Notes: a model not told the origin generated them from the sequence alone. DNA of 64,000 nucleotides from Rhodocyclales bacterium GT-UBC (GCA_003583745.1 QXPY01000003.1:356052-420051); one strand, 5' to 3'; counted from the stretch's first letter, positions 46,594 through 56,297 are shown. Program-made: numbers and translations.

Positions 46594-46965
46594 TTAGCCG
46601 AGACGGCCCAGCTGGCGACGATCGCGCTTGGTCGGGCGACCGTGGATTTGGGCAGCCGGCTCGTGCTCGAATTTGCGGCGCATTTGTTCGGCTTCACGGG
46701 CGGCAACGCTGTCCGGAGTTTCTTCGTAAAGCTGCCGCGCCTCGCTGGCTGGGCCTCGCTTTTCGCTCAAGGCCTGGATTTCGACGGTCCAGCGCGTTTC
46801 GCCATTGAAGATGTCGAGCCGGTCGCCAATCTTCACATCGCGGGCGGGTTTGGTCTGGACACCATTCAGCTTGATCTTGCCGCCGCTGACGGCATCAGTG
46901 GCCAGGCTGCGCGTCTTGAAGAAACGCGCAGCCCAAAGCCACTTGTCGATGCGGACGCCGCTCAA
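46594..46965 (-). CDS. hslR: S4-domain heat-shock protein Hsp15
   Basis: About 123 residues. VRIDKWLWAARFFKTRSLATDAVSGGKIKLNG is the S4 RNA-binding domain of Hsp15 (first motif at residues 4-20). A basic C-terminal tail follows (GRPTKRDRRQLGRLG). Hsp15 binds stalled 50S subunits carrying peptidyl-tRNA. The start is probably the TTG at 46965, which overlaps the lysA stop (TTGA); there is no ATG in the usual place and longer frames lose similarity. It is cotranscribed with lysA. Confidence 0.86.
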   Translation of the reverse strand: MSGVRIDKWLWAARFFKTRSLATDAVSGGKIKLNGVQTKPARDVKIGDRLDIFNGETRWTVEIQALSEKRGPASEARQLYEETPDSVAAREAEQMRRKFEHEPAAQIHGRPTKRDRRQLGRLG

Positions 46966-48224
46966 GCCGGCAGAACCTGCTCGCCAGCGAAAAGTTGCTC
47001 GACGGTTTCGCGCTGGCGGATGACATGCAGTGTTTCGCCATCGACCATGACTTCTATGGCGCGCGGCCGGGTGTTGTAGTTCGACGCCATAGCCATGCCA
47101 TAGGCCCCGGCGGACATCACGGCCAGCAAGTCGCCGGGTTCGACGCAAAGTGGTCGGGCCAGGCCGAGGAAGTCGCCCGATTCGCAAACCGGTCCGACGA
47201 CGTCGTAGGCGCGTGCGTCGCCGTTACGCGGGGTGACCGGCAGAATGTCATGCCAGGCCTCGTAGAGTGCAGGCCGCATCAGGTCGTTCATGGCCGCATC
47301 GATGATCGCAAAGCTCTTGCCTTCGCCCGGTTTGAGGAATTCGACACGGGTGAGCAGCAGACCAGCATTGCCGACCAGTCGGCGACCCGGTTCAAGGACG
47401 ACCTTGAGGCCACGGCCGGCCAGCTTGTTTAGCAGTGGGGTCAGATAGGCATCAACCGTCGGTTGAACCTGCTCGTCCTTGTACTTGATCCCCAGGCCGC
47501 CACCCAGGTCGAGGTGGTGCACTGCGATACCTTCGCTGGCCAGCTGATCAATCAGGGCCAGGACGCGATCCAGCGCTTCGATAAAGGGCGAGGGGTCGAG
47601 CAGTTGCGAGCCGATATGGCAGTCGATGCCAGCTACCTCGATATGGGGCAGCGCTGCGGCACGGCGATAGAGCGCCAGCGCATCGTCATAGGCAACGCCG
47701 AACTTGGCTTCCTTGAGACCGGTCGAGATGTAAGGATGGGTCTTCGGATCGACATTCGGATTGACCCGCAGGCTGATCGGCGCCTTCTTGCCGCACTGGC
47801 CGGCCACTTCGTTGAGGCGGTCGAGTTCGGGAGCGGATTCGATGTTGAAGCAGAAGATGCCGACATCCAGTGCCAGCTTCATTTCGGCGGCAGTCTTGCC
47901 GACACCCGAGAAAACCACTTTCCGGGGATCCGCTCCCGCTGCCAGTACGCGTTGCAATTCGCCACCGGAAACAATGTCGAAACCAGCGCCCATGCGGGCG
48001 AACAGGTTCAGGATGGCGAGATTCGAGTTGGCTTTGACGGCGTAGCAGACCATCGCGTTCTCACCGGCTGGGTGTCGGTCAAGAACGCCGAGAAACTCCT
48101 GTAATGCTCCCTCCAGGGCGCTGCGCGAATAGACGTAAGCCGGGGTGCCGAATTGTTGGGCGATTTGCGGCAGGGCAACGGATTCGGCGTGCAATACGCC
48201 GTCTTTAAGAGAAAAGGAGCTCAT
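46962..48224 (-). CDS. lysA: Diaminopimelate decarboxylase
   Basis: A 420-residue PLP enzyme, the last step of lysine synthesis. The PLP-binding Lys64 is in YAVKANSN; GGGLGIKY, EPGRRLVGNAG and CESGDFLG (catalytic Cys from the partner subunit) are present. It follows lptM with a four-base overlap, a conserved pairing in betaproteobacteria. dapF, acting two steps earlier, is elsewhere in the window at 34541. Confidence 0.96.
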   Translation of the reverse strand: MSSFSLKDGVLHAESVALPQIAQQFGTPAYVYSRSALEGALQEFLGVLDRHPAGENAMVCYAVKANSNLAILNLFARMGAGFDIVSGGELQRVLAAGADPRKVVFSGVGKTAAEMKLALDVGIFCFNIESAPELDRLNEVAGQCGKKAPISLRVNPNVDPKTHPYISTGLKEAKFGVAYDDALALYRRAAALPHIEVAGIDCHIGSQLLDPSPFIEALDRVLALIDQLASEGIAVHHLDLGGGLGIKYKDEQVQPTVDAYLTPLLNKLAGRGLKVVLEPGRRLVGNAGLLLTRVEFLKPGEGKSFAIIDAAMNDLMRPALYEAWHDILPVTPRNGDARAYDVVGPVCESGDFLGLARPLCVEPGDLLAVMSAGAYGMAMASNYNTRPRAIEVMVDGETLHVIRQRETVEQLFAGEQVLPA

Positions 48225-48409
48225 TGGGAATTCGAATTAGTGGATTGGATGTCCGTGCTAACATCTGCGCCGTCCTTGACGGTCGGCTTGGCCGGTTTTG
48301 TTTTGCCGAACAATGGGTCGGGGACAGGGCCGGGAGGCATGACCAATGGACCTTTCATGCCACATGCGGCGAGAGCGAGGGTCAGCAAAACGGCAGCAAC
48401 TTTGGACAT
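48221..48409 (-). CDS. lptM: LptM-type lipoprotein
   Basis: A 62-residue lipoprotein. The signal peptide MSKVAAVLLTLALAACGMKGPL has the lipobox LAAC, and GMKGPL directly after the Cys is the mark of LptM (YifL), which helps the LPS translocon LptDE mature by assisting disulphide formation. The rest is Pro/Lys-rich. The start at 48409 is chosen over an upstream extension. It lies upstream of lysA and is divergent from cyaY, the usual arrangement. Confidence 0.88.
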   Translation of the reverse strand: MSKVAAVLLTLALAACGMKGPLVMPPGPVPDPLFGKTKPAKPTVKDGADVSTDIQSTNSNSQ

Positions 48410-48451
48410 GGATGACGAACCAGTCAGCAAAGGGCGGGATGGTAGCATACG

Positions 48452-48769
48452 ATGGAAGATAAGGAATTCAACGCCTTAGCCGATGCGGCTTTGGCTGGTA
48501 TAGATGCAGCGCTGGAAGCATGCGATGCGGATATTGATTTCGAACTGGCGGCTGGTGGCGTGCTGGAAATTGAATTTGCCGATCGCAGTAAGATCATCGT
48601 CAATCGCCATGCCGTGGCACACGAAATCTGGATTGCCGCACGTGCCGGCGGTTTTCATTTTCGTTGGGACGGCCATCGCTGGTGCGATACCCGCGATGGT
48701 ATCGAGTTGATGCGGCGCCTTTCCGAGCTCGCCAGCCAGCAGGCCGGCGAGCCGGTTGATCTGGCTTGA
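48452..48769 (+). CDS. cyaY: Frataxin homologue CyaY
   Basis: A 105-residue frataxin that binds iron and modulates the IscS cysteine desulphurase in iron-sulphur cluster assembly. The acidic first helix (MEDKEFNALADAALAGIDAAL, the iron-binding ridge, residues 1-21 in part), the GVLEIEFADRSKIIVN strands and IWIAARAGGFHFRW are typical. Its stop is immediately next to the convergent PBP1A stop at 48770. Confidence 0.93.
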   Translation: MEDKEFNALADAALAGIDAALEACDADIDFELAAGGVLEIEFADRSKIIVNRHAVAHEIWIAARAGGFHFRWDGHRWCDTRDGIELMRRLSELASQQAGEPVDLA

Positions 48770-51079
48770 TTAGTCCGCTGGCGGCTTGTCCAAGTCGGGT
48801 TTGGGCGGTGGCGTCGCCTGATCTTCTTCCGGCGGCCGTTCCTTGCTGGCGTTTTCGGCATAGATGTAATTGCGGTCGCGGCCTTCGCCAACTGCAATCA
48901 GGCCTTCCGGGGTTTCAGGCAGTTGCACCGGGACGTCCTTGAGCGCTCGTCCCATGTAACCGATCCAGATCGGGAGTGCGGCCACACCACCGGTTTCCTT
49001 GTCACCCAGTTTGCGTGGCTGGTCAAAACCTATCCAAGCACACCCGGCTACCGTTATCTGATAGCCACAGAACCAGGCGTCAACGTATTCGTTGGTTGTT
49101 CCGGTTTTTCCGGCCAGATCGTGGCGCTTCAAGATGGCAGAAGCCTTGGCAGCCGTACCGTAGATGGCGACGTCACGCAGCATGGCATCCATCATGTAGG
49201 CGTTGCGCGGATCGATGACGCGGATCGATTCGTCGCCGGCCGGCGTTTCTGCGGAGTGAGCCAGTATCTGGTTCTTCTCGTCGCGAATTTCGCGAACGAC
49301 GTACGGACTGACCTTGAAGCCGCCGTTGGCAAAGACCGAGTAAGCGGTGGCCATCTGCCAGGGGGTGACCGAGCCAGCACCAAGGGCCATGGTCAGGTAG
49401 GGCGGATGCTTTTCCGGGTCGAAGCCGAAGCGGCCGGCGTAATCCTGGGCGTAGTGCGTGCCGATTGCCTGCAGAATGCGGATGGAAACCATGTTTTTCG
49501 ATTTTGCGAGGGCCGTGCGCATTTTCATCGGGCCTTCATACTTGCCGTCGTAATTGTGCGGTTCCCATGCCTGAGCACCGGTCTGGCTGGCCGGGATGAC
49601 GATCGGCTCGTCGGCGATCACGCTGTTTGGCGTAAAACCTTTCTCCAATGAGGCCGAATAAATGAAAGGTTTGAAGCTCGATCCCGGCTGACGCCAGGCT
49701 TGAGTGACGTGATTAAACTTGTTGCGATTGAAGTCGAAACCCCCAACCAGCGCGCGGACCGCGCCGTCCTTCGGATCTAGGGCGACGAAGGCGGATTCGA
49801 CTTCAGGTAGTTGCGAAATCTGCCAGTTGCCCTTGTCGTCTTTTTGCAGGCGGACGATGGCACCGCGCCGGATGCGTTTGTTAGGCGGGGCTTTGTCGTC
49901 AATCATCTTGGCGGCAAATTTCATGGCATCGCCACTTAAATTCAGGATTTCACCACCTTTGCGATAGACGCGGAGTTGCTTGGCATCGCTTTCGAGTACC
50001 AATGCAGGTATCAGATCACCCGTATCGGAAATGTCTTGCAGCGCTTCATCGATCGCTTCGTCCTGATCGGACTTGATGTCCTTCATGTCAAGATAGGACT
50101 CTGCTCCACGGTAGCCATGGCGTCGGTCGTAATCCATGACTCCTTTGCGCAGGCTGATATAGGCAGCTTCCTGTTCGGCTTTGATCAGGGTTGTGTATAC
50201 CCTCATTCCTCGAGAATAGACATCTTCGGGGAAACGATCTGCTGTGATCTGACGGGCCATTTCGGCGACGTATTCGGCGTGAACGGGATAGTCCGAAAGT
50301 TCACGTTTGACAATCAGGGGCTCTTTTAAAGCACTATCGTATTGCGCATCGGAAATGTGCCCCAGTTCGTGCATGCGGCGGAGTACATATTGCTGGCGAA
50401 GGCGGGCGCGTTTGGGATTGACGATGGGGTTGTAGGCCGAGGGCGCTTTAGGGAGACCAGCGAGCATCGCTGCTTCGGCAATTGAAATGTCCTTGAGTGG
50501 CTTGCCGAAGTAGATCTGCGCGGCAGCGGCAAAGCCATAGGCACGTTGGCCGAGGAAAATTTGGTTGATATACAACTCGAAGATTTGATCTTTTGAAAGA
50601 TTGCTTTCGATTTTGAAAGAAAGCAGGGCTTCGTAAAGCTTTCGAGTGTAGGTCTTTTCTCCGGTCAAGAAGAAGTTGCGGGCAACTTGCTGAGTGATGG
50701 TTGAAGCGCCTTGCCGCTTTCCTCCACCAATTAAGTTGGTACCGGCGGCACGCAGGATTCCCAAGTAATCGATGCCACCGTGCTGATAAAAGCGATCGTC
50801 TTCGGCTGACAGAATGGCGTGCTTCATCACTTGGGGGACGTCATTGATACTGACTACCGCGCGTCTTTCTTCGCCAAACTCACCAATCAAGTAGCCGTCG
50901 GCAGTAAAAATACGCAAGGGAATCTTGGGGCGATAGTCGGTTAAAACTTCAAGGGAGGGCAGATTCGGATAGGCAAGGACGAGTATGATCAATCCAATCG
51001 CGATGCCCATTGCAAGCAGGCCAGCAAGAAAAATGAAGGGGTATAGGGCCAAGCGAAGCGGCAAAGGGAGTGAGGACAA
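48770..51079 (-). CDS. mrcA: Penicillin-binding protein 1A (bifunctional peptidoglycan synthase)
   Basis: A 769-residue class A PBP that polymerises and cross-links peptidoglycan in the periplasm. One N-terminal membrane helix (about 10-36) is followed by a GT51 transglycosylase domain with EDDRFYQHGGID and GASTITQQVARNFFL. An OB-like insertion and the transpeptidase domain come next, with catalytic SSFK in PGSSFKPF, SKN in ALAKSKNMV and KTGT in GKTGTTNEY. The C-terminal tail is acidic and Pro-rich. Translation appears to start at TTG 51079; no upstream ATG exists. It diverges from pilM, as in many proteobacteria. Confidence 0.95.
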   Translation of the reverse strand: MSSLPLPLRLALYPFIFLAGLLAMGIAIGLIILVLAYPNLPSLEVLTDYRPKIPLRIFTADGYLIGEFGEERRAVVSINDVPQVMKHAILSAEDDRFYQHGGIDYLGILRAAGTNLIGGGKRQGASTITQQVARNFFLTGEKTYTRKLYEALLSFKIESNLSKDQIFELYINQIFLGQRAYGFAAAAQIYFGKPLKDISIAEAAMLAGLPKAPSAYNPIVNPKRARLRQQYVLRRMHELGHISDAQYDSALKEPLIVKRELSDYPVHAEYVAEMARQITADRFPEDVYSRGMRVYTTLIKAEQEAAYISLRKGVMDYDRRHGYRGAESYLDMKDIKSDQDEAIDEALQDISDTGDLIPALVLESDAKQLRVYRKGGEILNLSGDAMKFAAKMIDDKAPPNKRIRRGAIVRLQKDDKGNWQISQLPEVESAFVALDPKDGAVRALVGGFDFNRNKFNHVTQAWRQPGSSFKPFIYSASLEKGFTPNSVIADEPIVIPASQTGAQAWEPHNYDGKYEGPMKMRTALAKSKNMVSIRILQAIGTHYAQDYAGRFGFDPEKHPPYLTMALGAGSVTPWQMATAYSVFANGGFKVSPYVVREIRDEKNQILAHSAETPAGDESIRVIDPRNAYMMDAMLRDVAIYGTAAKASAILKRHDLAGKTGTTNEYVDAWFCGYQITVAGCAWIGFDQPRKLGDKETGGVAALPIWIGYMGRALKDVPVQLPETPEGLIAVGEGRDRNYIYAENASKERPPEEDQATPPPKPDLDKPPAD

Positions 51080-51146
51080 AACGAAGACCGGACAAAATGC
51101 GGGAGGACAGATTATACGCCCGCCCGAAGTGCGTCCGCGAAAGTGC

Positions 51147-51175
51147 TTTACATGCCGTAGGGTTATTGCTAGGAT
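51147..51175 (+). promoter_or_regulatory. Candidate sigma-70 promoter of the pilMNOPQ operon
   Basis: TTTACA (5 of 6) and TAGGAT (4 of 6) are separated by 17 bases, about 60 bases before the pilM GTG. The 158-base region is shared with the divergent mrcA gene; on the minus strand a TATAAT at 51111-51116 could be its -10 but lacks a -35. Confidence 0.5.
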
Positions 51176-51237
51176 TTGAAGTGAATTATTGCTTTTTGAG
51201 CTAACGTCGCATTTTGTAAGGACTTTTTGGGGGTCTG

Positions 51238-52323
51238 GTGCGTTTCGATATATCAGCGTTGTTAAATCCCAAGGCGCGTCCCTTGCTCGGTCTGGATATC
51301 AGTTCGTCCGCCGTCAAGCTCGTTGAATTGACCGCCAATGGGAAGGATGGCTACCGTGTCGAGCGCTACACCATTGAGGTGTTGCCGAAAGATGCGGTGT
51401 CGGACGGGAATATTGCCAATCTAGAGGGGGTTGTGGATTGCGTAAGAAGGGCTTGGAAGAGACTGGGTACTTCGACGCGAAATGTCGCTATGGCCTTGCC
51501 TGGTTCCGCTGTCATTACAAAAAAAATCATCGTGCCGGCAGGCTTGCGTGACGAAGAGCTTGAAGTTCAAGTCGAATCTGAAGCGAATCAATATATTCCC
51601 TTCTCGATTGATGAGGTTAATCTCGATTTTCAGGTTCTTGGCCCTGCCCCTGCTGTACCTGATGAGTTGGAAGTCCTGATTGCAGCATCAAAAAAAGAGC
51701 GAGTTGAAGATCGTGTCGCGGTAGCCGATGCAGCAGGTTTGAAGGCTGTCGTTGTAGATGTAGAGACCTTGGCAGTGCTGTCGGCGTATGAGCTGATTGA
51801 ACGGCAGCTTCCTTCGGCAGGAAAAGATCAAATCATTGCCTTGATCGATGCCGGAGCTAACGTAATGAATCTGACTGTGATGCGTAATGGTCAACAGGTT
51901 TATGCGCGCGAACAGGCATTTGGCGGGTCGCAATTGACACAAGATATTTCGCGCCATTACGGGATGAGCTTTGAGGACGCGGAAGCCGCCAAGCGTGCCG
52001 GTAATCTGCCGGAGGGTTACGAGGTCGAGTTGCTGAATCCCTTCATGGAGAATTTGGCTTTAGAAGTGTCGCGTGCGTTGCAGTTTTTTTTCACCTCCAC
52101 CCAGTACAACCAAATTGATCATTTGATTCTCGCTGGTGGGTGTGCCGTTATTCCGGGTATCGATGAAGTCGTAGCCACACGTACCCAGGTAAATACGCTG
52201 GTGGCGAATCCATTTGCCAATATGGTTCTTTCCGATCGGGTTAAGGCGAAAAGTCTGTTGGCCGACGCCTCATCATTGATGGTGGCATGTGGTTTGGCCT
52301 TGCGGAGATTTGATCCATCATGA
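51238..52323 (+). CDS. pilM: Type IV pilus assembly protein PilM
   Basis: A 361-residue actin-like cytoplasmic ATPase of the pilus alignment complex. LGLDISSSAVKLVEL is the phosphate-1 loop, and IIALIDAGANVMNLTVM and LILAGGCAVIPGID are the later nucleotide-binding elements. The start is GTG 51238 with a G-rich ribosome site. It binds the N-terminal tail of PilN. It begins the classical pilMNOPQ operon in which each gene overlaps the next by four bases. Confidence 0.95.
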   Translation: MRFDISALLNPKARPLLGLDISSSAVKLVELTANGKDGYRVERYTIEVLPKDAVSDGNIANLEGVVDCVRRAWKRLGTSTRNVAMALPGSAVITKKIIVPAGLRDEELEVQVESEANQYIPFSIDEVNLDFQVLGPAPAVPDELEVLIAASKKERVEDRVAVADAAGLKAVVVDVETLAVLSAYELIERQLPSAGKDQIIALIDAGANVMNLTVMRNGQQVYAREQAFGGSQLTQDISRHYGMSFEDAEAAKRAGNLPEGYEVELLNPFMENLALEVSRALQFFFTSTQYNQIDHLILAGGCAVIPGIDEVVATRTQVNTLVANPFANMVLSDRVKAKSLLADASSLMVACGLALRRFDPS

Positions 52324-52889
52324 TTCGCATTAACCTGTTGCCTCATCGTGAAGAGGCTAAAAAGGAAAGGCGTCAGCAATTTTTCGTGCTGAGTGGATTG
52401 GTGGTGCTGCTTGGTCTGTTGATTGTTTTTGCTGTGTACACGGCGATTGCTGGGCAGCTTAGCGAGCAGGAAAGCGCCAATGCCTTCTTGAAGACGAAAA
52501 TCGCCCAATTGGATAAGGAGCTTGATCAAATCAAGCGTCTTAAGGAACAAACCCAAGCGCTTTTAGCTAGAAAGCAAGTCATCGAAAATTTGCAAAGGGA
52601 TCGTGGCGAGACGGTTTACTTGCTGAGTGAAATGGTAAAACAGGTACCGGAGGGGGTTTATCTAAAGTCGCTTAAGCAGGAAGGTTTAAAAATTAGCCTG
52701 ACCGGATATGCCCAGTCTAACGCCCGCGTTTCTGCATTGATGCGAAATCTCGAAGCTTCTGATTGGTTGGAAAATCCCCAGTTAATTGAGGTTAAAGCAA
52801 GCGTGCTGAATGGCCGCCGAATAAATGAATTTGCCATGAATGTAATTGTAACGAGGGTCAAACCCGATGATTCTCGGGGGAAAAAATGA
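52320..52889 (+). CDS. pilN: Type IV pilus assembly protein PilN
   Basis: A 189-residue bitopic inner-membrane protein. The conserved N-terminal INLLPHREEAKKERR, which docks on PilM, is followed by one membrane helix (about 22-44) and a periplasmic ferredoxin-like domain (VPEGVYLKSLKQEG onward) with a short coiled coil. It pairs with PilO. Confidence 0.95.
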   Translation: MIRINLLPHREEAKKERRQQFFVLSGLVVLLGLLIVFAVYTAIAGQLSEQESANAFLKTKIAQLDKELDQIKRLKEQTQALLARKQVIENLQRDRGETVYLLSEMVKQVPEGVYLKSLKQEGLKISLTGYAQSNARVSALMRNLEASDWLENPQLIEVKASVLNGRRINEFAMNVIVTRVKPDDSRGKK

Positions 52890-53548
52890 GCGCTAAATCC
52901 CTTTCGTTACCGAAATTCGATCTGCAGCAGATTGCTGATGATTTCCGTTACATGAACCCGAATGATCCGGGGGCATGGCCGATAATTCCCAAAATTACCA
53001 TTCTGGCTGGTTTGTTCGCATTGATTCTAGCGGGAGGATGGTGGTTCGTCTGGAGTGACCAACTGGTTGAGTTGGAAACGAAACAGCACGAAGAAGAGTC
53101 GTTGCGGCAACAGTATCTGGAAAAGAAGCGCCAAGCGGTTAATTTGGATCTGTACACTCAGCAGCTTGCGGAAATAGATCGGTCTTTTGGTGCGCTGCTT
53201 AAACAGTTGCCCAATAAGTCTGAAATTGAGGCATTGCTGATCGAGGTGAATCAGGCGGGTCTTGGGCGAGGATTGCAATTCGAGTTGTTCCGCCCTGGTG
53301 GAGAGGAAGTCAAGGATTTTTACGCGGAATTGCCCGTTCAGGTGAAAGTCAATGGTACTTATCATGATATCGGGGCTTTTGCCGCAGATATCGCCAAGCT
53401 GCCTCGTATCGTAACATTGAATAACATCGCAATTCTTCCAGGGAAGGATGGTGTTCTTTCTCTTGATGCCGCAATTAAAACATTTCGCTACCTGGATGAA
53501 GAAGAGGTCGCCAAGCAAAAGAAAAGCGCACAAGGGGCCAAAAAGTGA
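52886..53548 (+). CDS. pilO: Type IV pilus assembly protein PilO
   Basis: A 220-residue bitopic protein, partner of PilN. The cytoplasmic N-terminus (FRYMNPNDPGAWP) is followed by a membrane helix at about 34-54, a coiled-coil segment and a periplasmic domain with RGLQFELFRPGGEE and the PVQVKVNGTYHDIGAFAADIAKL stretch (about 150-172). Overlaps on both sides show coupled translation. Confidence 0.94.
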   Translation: MSAKSLSLPKFDLQQIADDFRYMNPNDPGAWPIIPKITILAGLFALILAGGWWFVWSDQLVELETKQHEEESLRQQYLEKKRQAVNLDLYTQQLAEIDRSFGALLKQLPNKSEIEALLIEVNQAGLGRGLQFELFRPGGEEVKDFYAELPVQVKVNGTYHDIGAFAADIAKLPRIVTLNNIAILPGKDGVLSLDAAIKTFRYLDEEEVAKQKKSAQGAKK

Positions 53549-54090
53549 ATAAATTCATCTTGTTTCTCTTGTTCGGGGTCGTGGCAGGTTGTTCTGGTGG
53601 CGATCATGAAGAATTACAGAAGTGGATGGATGAGAGCGCGAAGGATATGCGAGGGAGTATTCCCAAGTTGCCCGAGGTCAGGCCTTATCAGCCCGTGCCT
53701 TATGAAGTGGAAAGCATGCTTGATCCATTCAAGGCCAGCAAGATAGAGCCTGAATCCAAATATCGCCAAACGGCAGGAAAGGGTGGTGCTTTTCAGCCTG
53801 ATTTTGAAGCTAGGGAATTGCGAAATAGCTTGCTGGAAAAATACCCAATCGAATCATTGAGAATGATCGGGTATCTAAATGTCAATAAGCAGCCCATCGC
53901 GGTAATTCAAGTAGAAGATAAGGTTAAGCAAATTAAAGTTGGCGACTATGTCGGGTTTGATTTCGGGATGGTTACCAAAATTACAGATAAAGAAGTTGAG
54001 TTGCGTGAATTGATTCAGGATTCTGCGGGGGATTGGAGTGAGCGCAAGAGCTCTCTGCTTCTGCAGAGCAAGGAGGGCGGTAAAAAATGA
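53545..54090 (+). CDS. pilP: Type IV pilus lipoprotein PilP
   Basis: A 181-residue lipoprotein with signal LFGVVAGCSGG (lipobox VAGC, Cys at about 17). VRPYQPVPYEVESMLDPF is the conserved segment that binds PilN/PilO. The C-terminal beta domain (LESLRMIGYLNVNKQ-like region with EDKVKQIKVGDYVG) contacts PilQ. It links the inner-membrane alignment complex to the secretin. Confidence 0.94.
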   Translation: MNKFILFLLFGVVAGCSGGDHEELQKWMDESAKDMRGSIPKLPEVRPYQPVPYEVESMLDPFKASKIEPESKYRQTAGKGGAFQPDFEARELRNSLLEKYPIESLRMIGYLNVNKQPIAVIQVEDKVKQIKVGDYVGFDFGMVTKITDKEVELRELIQDSAGDWSERKSSLLLQSKEGGKK

Positions 54091-56219
54091 AATTGTTTAA
54101 TTATCTAACGGCTGCGATTACCTGCCTTGCTTTTGTTCTGCCGGCAGCATCTCAAACTCCTGCCATTAATACTATTGAATCGATTAATGTTGCTCAGCAA
54201 GGCAATGAGATTGCGGTGCGGGTCGACCTCAAAGAGGCGCTGGCAACCCCGCCGGCTGGATTTAGCGTAGCCAATCCTGCAAAAATTGCTTTCGATTTTT
54301 TATCGACTACAAACGGCCTGGGGAAAAATAGCCAGTCGCTCAACGAAGGCGATTTGAGGAGTTTAAATATTGTTCAGGTTGGAGAGCGGACCCGTCTGGT
54401 ATTGAATCTTGTCCGCAATATGAATTTCAGTACCCGTCTTGATGGAAAAGCGCTATACATTGTTTTGGCACCCATTGCCCGGGTAGGGGATTCCGTTAGT
54501 CAGCGCGTGACGCGCTTTTCTGAAGAAAGCGCAGTGGGCGAGCGGCATACGATTCGCGATGTCGTGTTTCGTCGCGGTAAGGATGGCGAAGGGCGCATTG
54601 TCGTTGATCTGAGCGATGCAGGAACGGGCATCGATATTCGTCAGCAGGGCCAGAATCTTCTGGTCGACTTCCAGAAAACAACTGTTCCGGAGCATTTGCG
54701 CAGGAAGCTTGATGTGCTCGATTTTGCGACGCCTGTTTCGTCTGTTGAAACCAAAGCGCTCGGCGATAATGTGAGAATCACAGTTTCTCCAAAGGGGTTG
54801 TGGGAACACAATGCCTATCAAAGTGATAACCAGTTTGTGATTGAAGTGAAGAAAATCGTTGAGGATCCGAATAAACTGGTTCAAGGCACGAAGACTGGTT
54901 ATCAAGGGCCGCGCGTCAGTATTAATTACCAGAATGGTGACGTTCGAGCCTTGCTTCGTTTGATGGCGGAGGAACTGGGGCTTAACGCTGTGATTAGCGA
55001 GACGGTCACCGGAACAACAACCCTCGTTCTTAAAGAGGTTCCTGCTGATCAAGTGATTGACATCATTTTTCAGCAGAAAGGCCTTGATATGCGCAAGAAG
55101 GGCAATATCCTGATGATTGCCCCGCGAGATGAAATTGCTACGCGCGAGAAGCTGGAATATGAATCAAAGCAGCAAATTAGCGACTTGGAACCGATGCAGG
55201 CCGAGCAGATTGTTCTGAACTATCAGAAGGCTGTAGATGTTGCTAAATTACTGGCCGGAGCAGGGCAATCCGTGGTTGCAGGTGCTGCGCCCTTGCGCAT
55301 GCTTAGCAAACGCGGGTCGGTTATTGCGGACAATCAGTCGAACATTCTGTTTATTAACGATATTCCATCCAAGTTGGAAGAAATCAGGGCTTTCATCAAC
55401 GCAATTGATGTGGGTGCCCGTCAGGTCTTGATTGAGGCGAGGGTTGTCGAGGCAAACGATAGCTTTAACCGGACGCTCGGTGCAAAGCTCAATCTGATTA
55501 ACTCTCAGGTTACAGGCCTGGGTAGCTCAGGGGTATATCTTGCCGGGGGAAAAATGACGCCGGCAACTACCACTGGGAGTACTACGACCCCAGCTGTTCT
55601 TACACAAAGTTCCCTGGCCGGTGTAAATCTTCCGTCTTACGCTGCGACGGGCGGGACCGTTGCCCTCTCTCTCTTCAATGCATCCATCAGCAGAATTCTG
55701 AATTTGGAAATTGCGGCTTTGGAGACAGATGGTTTGGGGAAGGTCATTTCCAGCCCCCGCGTCATCACGGCTAACAACGTCAAGGCGAAAATTGAAGATG
55801 GTACTGAAATTCCCTATGTGACAACGACGTCTACTGGCGGGACTGTTCTACAGTCGGTGAGTTTCAAGTCTGCCAAGTTGTCTCTTGAAGCAACGCCTCA
55901 AATTACGCCGGAAGGAACCGTCAAGATGGCTCTGGTGGTAAAGAAGGAGGCGCCTGACTGGACTAATCTGAAACTGGGGAATCCTCCAATCAAGAGTTCA
56001 GTGGTTGAAACCAATGTCGTGGTTGACAATGGTGGAACGGTGGTGATTGGTGGTGTGTTTACCACGGACAGTCAAAATACGGTTGAGAAAGTTCCGTTCT
56101 TCGGGGATATTCCTTTCTTGGGGTGGTTCTTCAAGTACAAGACCGATACTGGTAGTCGTCGGGAACTGCTGGTATTCATCACGCCAAAGATCATTTCTGA
56201 AAAAATGCGAGTGGAATGA
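54087..56219 (+). CDS. pilQ: Type IV pilus secretin PilQ
   Basis: A 710-residue outer-membrane secretin through which the pilus passes. A signal peptide (about residues 1-22) is followed by AMIN domains (about 28-250), the STN/N0 region, the secretin N1 domain and the C-terminal secretin domain with VPFFGDIPFLGWFFKYK and LLVFITPKI. A Thr/Ser-rich insertion (about residues 490-510, TTTGSTTTP) lies in the gate region. A good terminator follows at 56240. Confidence 0.96.
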   Translation: MKLFNYLTAAITCLAFVLPAASQTPAINTIESINVAQQGNEIAVRVDLKEALATPPAGFSVANPAKIAFDFLSTTNGLGKNSQSLNEGDLRSLNIVQVGERTRLVLNLVRNMNFSTRLDGKALYIVLAPIARVGDSVSQRVTRFSEESAVGERHTIRDVVFRRGKDGEGRIVVDLSDAGTGIDIRQQGQNLLVDFQKTTVPEHLRRKLDVLDFATPVSSVETKALGDNVRITVSPKGLWEHNAYQSDNQFVIEVKKIVEDPNKLVQGTKTGYQGPRVSINYQNGDVRALLRLMAEELGLNAVISETVTGTTTLVLKEVPADQVIDIIFQQKGLDMRKKGNILMIAPRDEIATREKLEYESKQQISDLEPMQAEQIVLNYQKAVDVAKLLAGAGQSVVAGAAPLRMLSKRGSVIADNQSNILFINDIPSKLEEIRAFINAIDVGARQVLIEARVVEANDSFNRTLGAKLNLINSQVTGLGSSGVYLAGGKMTPATTTGSTTTPAVLTQSSLAGVNLPSYAATGGTVALSLFNASISRILNLEIAALETDGLGKVISSPRVITANNVKAKIEDGTEIPYVTTTSTGGTVLQSVSFKSAKLSLEATPQITPEGTVKMALVVKKEAPDWTNLKLGNPPIKSSVVETNVVVDNGGTVVIGGVFTTDSQNTVEKVPFFGDIPFLGWFFKYKTDTGSRRELLVFITPKIISEKMRVE

Positions 56220-56239
56220 TATTCCGCGAGCGGTGAGCA

Positions 56240-56267
56240 AAGGCCGGCATAGCCGGCCTTTTTTTGT
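56240..56267 (+). terminator. Rho-independent terminator after pilQ
   Basis: AAGGCCGGC, loop ATA and GCCGGCCTT form a nine-pair stem followed by TTTTT. It lies about 20 bases after the pilQ stop and ends the pil operon before aroK. Confidence 0.92.
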
Positions 56268-56297
56268 GCTATCAACAGAGTCGGATAGAATCCGGGC

